In this document: in pieces, positions 32,734 through 41,624 of the stretch
How positions within the stretch are numbered: position 1 is the first letter of the stretch
Layout of the letters: every line of letters begins with the position of its first letter
Source: Lucinisca nassula
Taxonomy: Eukaryota; Mollusca; Bivalvia; Lucinida; Lucinidae
DNA: 64,000 bases
Direction of reading: 5' to 3'
Assembly (NCBI GenBank): GCA_963580285.1
Contig: OY757015.1
Location: forward strand, 150,968,082-151,032,081
Notes under the pieces: generated by a model
The model's database searches: none
The model's input: only the letters and a program-made list of their open reading frames with translations
Told to the model about the DNA's origin: nothing
Position numbers and translations under genes: made by a program

Positions 32734-34658
32734 CACTCATTCTCAAATGAATTGGGATTTTAGCCGTTTAAAAAGTCAAAATATAAAGTTACTTGGATTC
32801 AGTCAGCGATATGTTCACAATAAAGCATTCAGAGTAATACTTTTCTATACACAAGTCTGCAAAATGTAAACAATTTTGTCTACCAGCTGGAAGAAAGTAA
32901 CACGTTTTGAAAAGTTTGTAAATAAGTTCTAAGAAATGTAAACAAATGCATGTCGGTAAATGGCAGCTATGATGGTCTCGGACATTACCATATACGGTCA
33001 AGGGGCACGCGATGCCGCTTTACCTTTTCCACCTGTAATATTGAAAATCAATCTGATATTATATTTGGTGTATCTAGTTCACATAATCAAGAGTAAACCT
33101 GCATATCATAAAATATTCATATTTATTTCAGCTGGGGATGTTCGATTCAATTTGTAATGTTCGATACCATAATTTTAGTAGAATAAACTGCACATACTAT
33201 GTTTTTCTATCATTCAAAATATGTGTTTGGAAATACAAATTGGCGAGATGAAATGCTGTTTTAACATGGCACATTTTATATTGAAAAGTATTCATTCTGG
33301 CAAATAATATTTGAAAAAAGATTATAAGCTGTGGGACTCAAATCCAAATTCAAAAGTAAGTAATATTAAGCCAACATTGTTACCGTTTGCAGCTATTGGT
33401 AGAGATGTAGCAAACGTGTATATCACCAAACCTGTTTATCTTATACAACTATGGTTGCACAATTCAAAATATTTCATTTATTTGCAGTCATTATCCCTAG
33501 ACAGTCAACATACCAAACCTGTCATGTTCAATACCAAATGTAGCGGACATTTCATCGCATACAACAACTGCTTATTGCAATAGAATAATGATCTTGCAAG
33601 CATGCAAATAAATGTTGTTCATTAATATTGATTTTTGGTGGCATATTCTTAATTGAACAGTATCATTGTGGCAAATAATATTGTAAAAAAGGTAAAACCT
33701 TTCTAGTATGTAGATATTTAAAAAGAAATATGACTTATAATTTTTCTTTACTGTGGTATTGTCTGCCGACTACCTGACCCATCAAACATCGGGAAAGGCA
33801 ACCATGTTGCATGCAGACACTTTCTACTACGTAATCTGGTAATGGAAAACTGTGGCACGTGCAAATAATGTGATCAAGCTGTTAGACTAACAAATTTCGG
33901 TATTGAACATTACCGGTCTCGAACATTACAAAACATTGGAAATGAGGGAATTTCAGCATCAAAATATTATGCTCGTTCCAGATGATGTGCTTGTGTTAGT
34001 CACACATTACGGGAGTTTCTTTCAATCTATCATTTTTTGTCGATGCATACGTAATAAGCCTGGTATAATGATCCCGAACATTATATGCATTTTTTGCAAC
34101 AAATTCATGCACATTTTTGTATTACATGTATTTTTGATTCCATATTGTACAGGTAGCATCAAACTACCTTATATGCTTATTAGAATATAAAATCTCAATT
34201 TGGTCACATTTAGGTGTATAAAAACCTCAACATTGCTTTGAAATATCAAAAAGAAAAACGTTGTCTCGTACATTACAATGCTTAATTATATTTCGGCGAC
34301 AGCCTTAATCGAGGTGAAATACTTAGTATGACTCCATGTAGTCCTGCTAAATGTAACTATACCCCTACCCAGAATATGTAAATTTTATGGAAACCACCAA
34401 ACCGTTTCCTTTCTAGTGGAATTGCAAACTTGTAAGTGTGCAAACAAAGAGAATTCCAAAAGCGACAGTCTTGAACATTACAAAACCAGGTTTTCCCGCG
34501 GCTCTTCTTTGAAAAGGTACTTTTCGACAGGTGGTTTATCATTATATCTTTTGGACCTGTTATTCTGTCAAGTAAACGTATGCAGAGGTTAAAAATGACT
34601 GCTTGATTTCAGAAAATGTACGGCGACTGCAATATCCCAATTCATTTGAGAATGAGTG
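32734..34658. mobile_element. 1.9-kb TIR element with TCGAACATTAC motifs
   Basis: CACTCATTCTCAAATGAATT at the left is matched in inverse at the right (AATTCATTTGAGAATGAGTG), extending over GGGAT for a 25-bp TIR. AATA flanks both ends (32730-32733, 34659-34662). The interior is AT-rich and repeats a (T)CGAACATTAC or GTAATGTTCGA word about seven times in both orientations (near 32975, 33140, 33160, 33903, 33918, 34074, 34470). The open frames of up to 95 codons at 33311, 33903 and 34357 have no recognisable domain. Confidence 0.75.
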
Positions 34659-35258
34659 AATAGCCCTATAGAATGGAGGAACATATTCAGACTTTGTTGT
34701 GACCCCTTGGGGGTGGGGTCTATCCCCGCTCAAGGGGTTAAAAATCTATTTTGTACAAACATAGTCATGTTGCATATCAAATCAAAGGTAAATAAGAGAA
34801 GAATACAGTGGCATGTGGGGTAAACATTATTTTTCTTATTTCTGCTCCAAGACATAGGTTTTGGGTACTCGTTAGAACCGCCTCAATGAGGCGGTTCTAA
34901 CAAGAACTCACAACCTATATTTGCAGTTTAAATAAGAAAAATATAACAGATTTTCATCAGAAAATTAGCCATTTTGGAGATGCTAACATTGTACCATGTT
35001 GCACGGATGTGTTATCATAATATTATGTACCGGTAGTTAAATTTATGAAATTAGCCAGATGCTTGTTTCATTAATTTCATATGAAATGCCAAATTATTTT
35101 GAAATCATACTTTCCATGAAGTAAAAGTCTAATTACCTGCAAAGAGCTTGCCCAACTTTAATTTCAGCGACAGCTATCGAGTCTGCCATCTCTGTAAAGC
35201 AAAAAATCAAAAGAGAACAAATTTGAAAGTCGAACAAACTGACTCATTGGAGTTTGAA
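34659..35258. repeat. Spacer with an M8 hairpin repeat (about 34790-34985)
   Basis: M8 sequence: GGTACTCGTTAGAACCGCC and GGCGGTTCTAACAAGAACTC form a long hairpin between AAGACATAGGTTTT and ACAACCTATATTTG. The rest is unclassified. Confidence 0.55.
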
Positions 35259-35473
35259 TACCGTAAAAATCCTAAAAATTCAGACACTTTGAGGATTTGC
35301 TGTAATTCTCCTGGAATTTTAACAAATTTATTTCATGGTCCAGCAAGGAGTTCAAAAGGTTCAGACCGAATGGCAAGCAGTGTAGATCCTGATCAGATTG
35401 TTCTGCAGTCTGATCTGGTTCTGCACTTTTTTTCTTAGGCCTATCTGTCCCACTACTTAGGATCTTTATGGTA
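35259..35473. mobile_element. M5 MITE, best copy
   Basis: TACCGTAAAAATCCTAA at the left and TTAGGATCTTTATGGTA at the right are inverted over about 17 bp. The internal hairpin is CCTGATCAGATTGTTC / GCAGTCTGATCTGG, and GCCTATCTGTCCCACTACTT precedes the right TIR. Confidence 0.75.
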
Positions 35474-35533
35474 GAATATGTGTGTATAACTCAAACATTC
35501 AACTCACTGTTTTTGTCTACTCTTAAACCATGC

Positions 35534-35719
35534 TTAACCATTAAGATGCCTCTGAAAATGTTGCTGAATTTTTTTTGCAAACGTTTTAAAAAATATTTTT
35601 GCATACAGGCAACCAATGTGGACCCAAATCAGACTGCTCCACACTGTTTGTAAAAATGACTTTTAAAGTAACCAGGCAGACAACAAAGCAATTGTTGTGA
35701 TTGGCATTGAATGGGTTAA
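35534..35719 (+). mobile_element. M6 MITE with shortened core
   Basis: TTAACCATTAAGATGCCTC...GGCATTGAATGGGTTAA. The hairpin is cut to CCCAAATCAGACTGCTCC and CACACTGTTTG, an internal deletion. Confidence 0.65.
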
Positions 35720-35786
35720 TTGTATGTTTAAATGCCAAACCTTTATTTCCTTTTAAAGGAATACTAAAGGTATTATGACGGAAAAA

Positions 35787-35917
35787 GAAAATACTTTTGA
35801 AAGAGTTGCCTCCCCTGGTGGTGTATCTATACACCTTAAACCACAAAAATCCCCGTTTTAACCCTTACAGGGAATGGATACATCTTCAGGGGAGGCAACT
35901 CCTGCAAAAGTATTTTT
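35787..35917. repeat. Foldback inverted repeat
   Basis: AAATACTTTTGAAAGAGTTG then CCTCCCCTG at the left pairs with CAGGGGAGGCAACTCCTGC then AAAAGTATTT at the right. Confidence 0.7.
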
Positions 35918-35978
35918 GTGTGCCATGTCAATAGGGGTCAACACTTAAATGAAAAAATTTTCTCCGAAATTCTTACCT

Positions 35979-36157
35979 TTAACCCTTGTCCTACTGAACC
36001 CAGATATGTCTTAGATGAAGAAGCCATCTGATCAGGATCTTCATTGTTTGTCATTCAGTTTATGAATTTGTTGCAATGATTTGCATCAAGAAATCTGATT
36101 GGTTGATAATCAGTGGTGGGTGGGGCATATTTAAATATTCAGCAGGTCAAGGGTTAA
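35979..36157 (+). mobile_element. M1 MITE copy f (internally deleted)
   Basis: TTAACCCTTGTCCTACTG...CAGCAGGTCAAGGGTTAA. The left hairpin arm is deleted. GATTGG, a GGGTGGGG box and an ATTTAAATATTC TATA-like box remain in that order. Confidence 0.8.
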
Positions 36158-36164
36158 GAGAAGA

Positions 36165-36340
36165 CATATATTGTTTTTCTTAATTCTGCTCAAAAACACA
36201 GATTGCGGGTAATCATTAGAACCTCCTTGCTGAGGCAGTTCTACTGAGTACAGCAAGGCAGTTCTAACGAGTACCTACACTATGTTTAGAGCAGAAATTT
36301 GAAAAACAACAGATTTTTTTTATCATAAAGTTTTCATTTT
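36165..36340. repeat. M8 hairpin repeat
   Basis: ATCATTAGAACCTCCTTGC and GCAAGGCAGTTCTAACGAG arms between GATTGCGGGT and ACCTACACTATG. An internal CTGAGTAC-type duplication is present. Confidence 0.5.
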
Positions 36341-36414
36341 TTTGTGGCAAAATTCTCAATATATTTAAATTTTGAATAGACATGTTTTCATAAAGTAGTG
36401 TTTTCCCACTGGAG

Positions 36415-36527
36415 TCAATTTTGAAATTTATCATTGGGTGCCAGGTTGAGCTAGAAAAAGGCTAAAACCTTTGGCCCAGGTCAGATGACGCAGAATGCAG
36501 CATTTGATCTTGGCCTGCATTGCTTAA
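36415..36527 (-). mobile_element. M2-like half MITE
   Basis: Carries ATTGGGTGCCAGGTTGAG, then GGTCAGATGACGCAGAATG / GCATTTGATCTTGGCC, ending TTAA at 36524-36527, the TTAA also used by M1g. Confidence 0.5.
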
Positions 36528-36753
36528 CCCTTACCCTGCTGAATATTCAATTTAGCCACACCCAATTTCTGACTTTGAACCAATCAGATTACTTGAAGTA
36601 ATTTATTCCTACAAATTCATAAACTGAATGTCAAACAGTGTAGATCCAGATCAGATGGCTTCTTCGGAAGCCATCTGATCTGGATCTACACTTTTAGCAA
36701 AGACAAGGGTTGTTGTGAACAACAGGAGTCGTGAACAACAGGATAAGAGTTAA
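36524..36753 (-). mobile_element. M1 MITE copy g
   Basis: TTAACCCTTACCCTGCTG...CAACAGGATAAGAGTTAA, hairpin AGATCAGATGGCTTCTTC / GGAAGCCATCTGATCTGG. A GTGAACAACAGGA duplication lies near its right end. Confidence 0.8.
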
Positions 36754-37247
36754 AATGGTTAAACTTCTCAAATCCTATTACATTCAGTACTACTGTACGA
36801 CTGCATTTGGTTAAACTAATAACCTGATCAGAACTGACCAGTATCAGGTTATTACGTTTCCGAGTGACAGTTAGATTTGTCTCGGAGACAAATGTTCTGC
36901 CAGTAGTAAACACACAATAAGGGCTGCTGCTACAGTTAGAGCCGAAGTAATGATTGATTTGATGTTATCATTGTTATTTAGTTCAAGAGTTCTGAGCAGC
37001 CCTGGAAAATAGATATCTTCGATAGAATCTAATTGAATTTCTTCTTATTCATACATGATCAATTTTATATTAACGTCAGATTTTGTAACAATGCTATTGT
37101 GCTATAGAAATTAGGGAATAATTGCTTTTGTGGAAAACCAAAACATGTAGGCAAAAAAATATTAAATGGTTTAGAGAAGTGGAGAACTTTTCCTTGGTCT
37201 TCTGACTTTAAATTTTGGACAATTAATTATAAATATTTATGTAACTA
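36754..37247. other. Nothing recognised
   Basis: Includes a local dyad around ATAACCTGATCAGAACTG / CAGTATCAGGTTAT (36820-36855). No gene. Confidence 0.4.
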
Positions 37248-37772
37248 CAGTAAAGTTCCCATATTAAGACCACCTTTGGAACTGTTCAAAAGTGGTCTTT
37301 AAGACCAAAAGTGGTCTTTAAGACCACTTTTGAACAGTCCCAAAGGTGGTCCCTGATCATAGGATATTGTGTGCAGAAAACAAGAAGACAGAGTAACTGC
37401 ACCCTTCTAAATAAGCTTTTAAAGCAGAATTAGTCTTAATTTTAGGTTTTTTGTTTGTTTGATTTGAGGTTTAACGTCCCCGTCAACACTGTAAAGGTCG
37501 TTTTGGAGACGTTGCTTCCAATTTTGTGGGACTTTTACCCGACATTGAGATAAAATGACATCTCAAGCCCTGACGCCCAATGAAACCAATAGGGTTTATT
37601 AGCATGGACGGTCCGCCTGGCACCGCGGTTCCTGGACAGGCTAAGATCCTCTAAGCGGTTTACCAGTACTAGTGTGCGGGCCGGATTCAGATCTGCGTGG
37701 AAGCATCATGCAGCCCATATATTTCTTCAAGCCCCTATGGGCGGGGGTGATTTTAATAGCGGAATTTCACTG
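37248..37772. mobile_element. M9 MITE (TA-flanked) split by SINE-C
   Basis: Left CAGTAAAGTTCCCATATTAA and right TTTTAATAGCGGAATTTCAC then TG are inverted and flanked by TA. A long dyad of AAAGTGGTCTTTAAGACCA lies in the centre. TA flanks and TIR type suggest Tc1/mariner mobilisation. Confidence 0.75.
37449..37749 (-). mobile_element. SINE-C, subfamily with GCGGGCCGGATTCAG
   Basis: Complete SINE-C in reverse: TGATTTGAGGTTTAACGTCC...CAAGCCCCTATGGGCGGGGG. Shares GTCCGCCT(G/C)GCACCGC and AGTGTGCGGGCCGG with the copy at 54681-54980, marking a common, probably younger, subfamily. Confidence 0.85.
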
Positions 37773-37878
37773 TATATCTTTGCAACATACAGTGCAATTT
37801 TAATGGCTACAACACCGATGGCTCATTTACCATGGCTCTTATAAACTTGTGCTTGACTAATGAGTCCCTAAACAAATA

Positions 37879-38091
37879 TTAACCCTTGTCCTGCTGAGCC
37901 CCGATATGTCTTATCTTTCAAACAATGTAGATCCAGATCAGATGGCTTCTGAAGAAGCCATCTGATCAGGATCTGCATTGTTTGCCATTCAGATTGTGAA
38001 TTTGTTGCAATAATTTGCATCAAGTAATCTGATTGGTTGATAATCAGTAGTGGGTGTGGCATATATAAATATTCAGCAGTTTAAGGGTTAA
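37879..38091 (+). mobile_element. M1 MITE copy h
   Basis: TTAACCCTTGTCCTGCTG...CAGCAGTTTAAGGGTTAA. Full hairpin, then GATTGG, GGGTGTGG and ATATATAAATATTC in promoter-like order. Confidence 0.85.
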
Positions 38092-38130
38092 ACCCATAGC
38101 TGCAGATAGATATACTTGGGATAATTGTCC

Positions 38131-38540
38131 AGAGGAACAGATAAGCAGGGTATTTGCGTAAATACCCAATAAAATTTAAAGAATACCCAATCAAAAAATA
38201 AGTTGAAGGGTAACAAAACCCAAATAAAAATCCAAGAAACCCAATTAATACTGACATACATGTACTTGCGTAGAATTAAAATATATTAGAAACTTTCAGT
38301 GACCTGCATACAGTTGTCAGTCATTTTGCTGGTCTTTAAAATGTCCAGATGTATTGAAGCATAAAACAATTAAGCCTCTGTCAAAATGTTTATAGTATAA
38401 AGTTAAATGATTTAGTCCAATTGTATTTGACCAAAATGGGTAACCAAACCTGAGATACCCAATCATTTCTTCAAATACCCAATTAAAGCTGAATATAGTG
38501 GGTATTACCCAATTCAAAACAAAAGCTTATCTGTTCCTCT
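38131..38540. mobile_element. M14 MITE with AGAGGAACAGATAAGC TIRs
   Basis: A perfect 14-bp TIR, AGAGGAACAGATAA at the left and its complement at the right (with GC following). Flanks AATTGTCC and GATTGTCT are a plausible degraded 8-bp TSD (hAT-like). The interior repeats ATACCCAAT about ten times, mostly near the ends. Confidence 0.75.
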
Positions 38541-38667
38541 GATTGTCTAATTTAATCTTGAAAATGTATGTTGTGTGTACTCATAAGAATCACCGCCTCA
38601 TTGAGGGGATAGTGATGTGTACACACAACATACATCTATTCTGAAGAAAATTGTAAAGATGTCCATT

Positions 38668-40970
38668 TTTACCCTTTCCCACTCAGATACGTGTTTTTAC
38701 ATGTCTGAACCCATCCCCCTTTTTGAGCCCCAGAACCACCTGAAATCTGCATTCCCCACCCCTGGACAGTTATGTTTGCGTTAGGATTAGTTGTCCTAAA
38801 CAAGAGGGCCCAGAGGGCCCTGGTTCGCTCACCTGATCCAATGTATAACAAGTGGGCCCCAGGCAGGGTCAATTTTGGCCCCAGGGCTATAATTTGAACA
38901 ATCTTGGTAGAGGTCCACAAGATGAAGCTTCATATCGAATATGAAAGACGTGGGCTTTCTGGTTTCAGAGAAGAAGATTTTAAAGGTTTACCCTGCATAT
39001 AGAAGTCTATGTAAAACAAGATTTTCTCTATATAAGTCTATGTTAAACCAAAGGGCCCCGGAGCAGGGGCATTTTTGGCCCCAGGGCTATAATTTGAACA
39101 ATCTTGGGAGAGGTCCACTAGCTGAAGCTTCATAACAAATATCAAAGACCTAAGCCTTGTGTTTCAGAGAAGATGATTTTTAAAGATTTTCCCTATATAA
39201 GTCTATGTAAAACCAAAGGGCCAAATGGCGGAGGCATTTTTGGTCTAAGGGCTATAATTTGAACAATCTTTATAGAGGTCCACTAGCTGAAGCTTCATAA
39301 CAAATATCGAAGACCTAAGCCTTGTGGTTTCAAAGAAGAAGATTTTTCAAGATTTTCCCTATATACGTCTATGTAAAACCAAAGGGCCCCGGAGCGGGGG
39401 CATTTTTGGCCCCAGGGCTATAATTTGAACAATCTTGGTAGAGGTCCACAAGATGAAGCTTCATACCAAATATCAAAGACCTGGGCCTTGCAGTTTCAGA
39501 GAAGAAGATTTTTCAAGATTTTGCCTATATAAGCCTATGTAAAATAAAAGGGCCCTGGTGCGGGGGCATTTTTGACCCCAGCACTATAATTTGAATTATC
39601 TTGGCAGGGGTCCACTAGATGAAGCTTCATACCAAATATCAAAGACCTGGGCCTTGCGGTTTCAGAGAAGAAGATTTTTCAAGATTTTCCCTATATAAGC
39701 CCATGTAAAACCAAAGGGCCCCCGTGCGGGGGCATTTTTAGATCCAGCACTATAATTTGAACAATCTTGGTAGGGGTCCACTAGATAAAGCTTCATACCA
39801 AATATCAAAGACCTGGGCCTTGCGGTTTCAAAGAAGAAGATTTTTAAAGATTTTCCCTATATAAGCCCATGTAAAACCAAAGGGCCCCCATGCGGGGGCA
39901 TTTTTGGCCCCAGCACTATAATTTGAACAATCTTGGTAGGGGTCCACTAGATGAAGCTTCATACCAAATATCAAAGACCTGGGCCTTGCGGTTTCAGAGA
40001 AGAAGATTTTTCAAGATTTTCCCTATATAAGCCCATGTAAAACCAAAGGGCCCCCGTGCGGGGGCATTTTTTGCTCCAGCACTATAATTTGAACAATCTT
40101 GGTAGGGGTCCACTAGATGAAGCTTCATACCAAATATCAAAGACCTGGGCCTTGGGGTTTCAGAGAAGAAGATTTTTTAAGATTTTCCCTATATAAGCCC
40201 ATGTAAAACCAAAGGGCCCCCGTGCGGGGGCATTTTTGGCCCCAGGACTATAATTTGAACAATCTTGGTAGAGGTCCACTAGATGAAGCTTCATACCAAA
40301 TATCAAAGACCTGGGCCTTGCGGTTTCAGAGAAGAAGATTTTTTAAGTTTGCGGTGAAAAAAATCTATTTTTGGCTACTGTGACCTATATGTGCAACGGA
40401 CCGGAACCATTTGAACAACTTTGAAAGGGGACCACCTAAGGATCATTCCTGTGAAGTTTGGTCAAAATACGATCAGTGGTTTAGGAGGAGATGTCGTTTG
40501 AAGAAAAGTTTACGGACGCATGCACGCACGACAGACGACGGAGAAAAAGTGATCCCAAAAGCTCACCTTGTCACTACGTGACAGGTGAGCTAAAAATGGT
40601 CTGTTTTTTCGAATTGGGGGTATGGCCCAGCCGGCCGCTGAAATGAAATCTGAGGGTGTCTGGGGAAAAAATGCCTCGGAATTGATGCTGGCAAAACATG
40701 TTGCAGACAGTGAAAATGGCCAGTGCCAAACCGCTTAACTGTTGCCTTGACAGCAGTGTGAAGATTAAGATTCTGTCAAAATACATGTGAAATCACACTT
40801 TTAGCCTAAAAAGGTTCCATTTGAAAGGCTACTGCCCAGTGAACATTCCTCCCAAGTGTGATGTAAAACAGACCATTTATTATGAAATAATGGCTATATG
40901 AAGTTGCTGTCCTAGGCAACACTGTGAAAATCAGCAAAATTCACAAAGTCCCTGAGTGGGAAAGGGTTAA
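38668..40970. mobile_element. M15 MITE split by the T5 element
   Basis: Left TTACCCTTTCCCACTCAG and right CTGAGTGGGAAAGGGTTAA are inverted ends of the TTAA/CCC type, 2.3 kb apart because T5 lies between them. Remaining M15 sequence: 38668-38798 and 40594-40970. Confidence 0.65.
38799..40593 (+). mobile_element. T5 tandem-core element with head and tail hairpins
   Basis: Head AACAAGAGGGCCCAGAGGGC (arms AGGGCCC/GGGCCCT) then CGCTCACCTGATCC. About nine units of roughly 166 bp hold AAGGGCCCCCGTGCGGGGGC (itself a hairpin), CTATAATTTGAACAATCTTG and ATGAAGCTTCATACCAAATA. The end block has GTTTGGTCAAAATACGATC and GTTTAGGAGGAGATGTCG, then GCATGCACGCACGACAGACG and the terminal hairpin GCTCACCTTGTCAC / GTGACAGGTGAGC, finishing CTAA. 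Confidence 0.85.
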
Positions 40971-41110
40971 GCCTCCTAACCAGGCTCTTAAGATCAACCC
41001 TTGATGGCTTGAGCTAACCCTGTCTCAAACAAATTTTCACGGCCCCCGCCGATCGGGGTTTGAAGAAATAGATGGGCTGCATGATGCTTCCACACAGAGC
41101 TGAAACTGAC

Positions 41111-41624
41111 TAAGGACCTTGCTGACACAATCAAAAATATAAACAGTGGAGCCAAAATAATAGTTTCCTCAATTCTCCCACGCAGAAATGACAAGCTTGT
41201 AAATAATGTAATTACAGCAACAAATAACTCTCTTAGACAAACATGTGAAGAAAATGGTTACTTTTTCTTGGATAATTCACTAAGATTCATGAAAAACAGT
41301 GTCCCTGATCAAATGCTGTACAGTGACAATATTCATCTTAATCCCAGAGGAGGGAAACTACTTGGTGAGAGCATAATACAGAAGCTTAATACTGTTCTTA
41401 ACCTGTCCGAGTGGCGCACTCCAGACACTGCAAATAATGAACGTCATGCAAATTTTCATACGGGGAGGCTGCCAGGGAGGAGAAGATTCTCAAACAGCAG
41501 AGACATGATGTACATGCCGGTTCCATTCTTTCAACCACCATGGTTCAACAACACATATCAGAGGAGACAGAACGCAGACAATCAGATGAACAGGAAGTTC
41601 AACAATCGCCGAAGACAACAATGA
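41111..41624 (+). CDS. LINE ORF1, 3' part: SGNH-type esterase domain
   Basis: In-frame from 41112 to the stop at 41622-41624, about 170 codons and no start codon because the element is truncated. The peptide holds KIIVSSILPRRND, then LRQTCEENGYFFLD and SDNIHLNPRGG. DNIH is the DxxH block expected at the end of SGNH/GDSL esterases, a domain known from ORF1 proteins of CR1/L2-group LINEs. The C-terminus is Arg/Asn-rich (GRRRFSNSR, NNRRRQQ), suited to RNA binding. Esterase identity rests on motif and position only; the catalytic Ser block is missing. Confidence 0.75.

Noticed and set aside
33903..34190. 95-codon open frame as a small gene
   Set aside because: It lies inside a TIR element and has AT-rich, low-information content with no homology I recognise.
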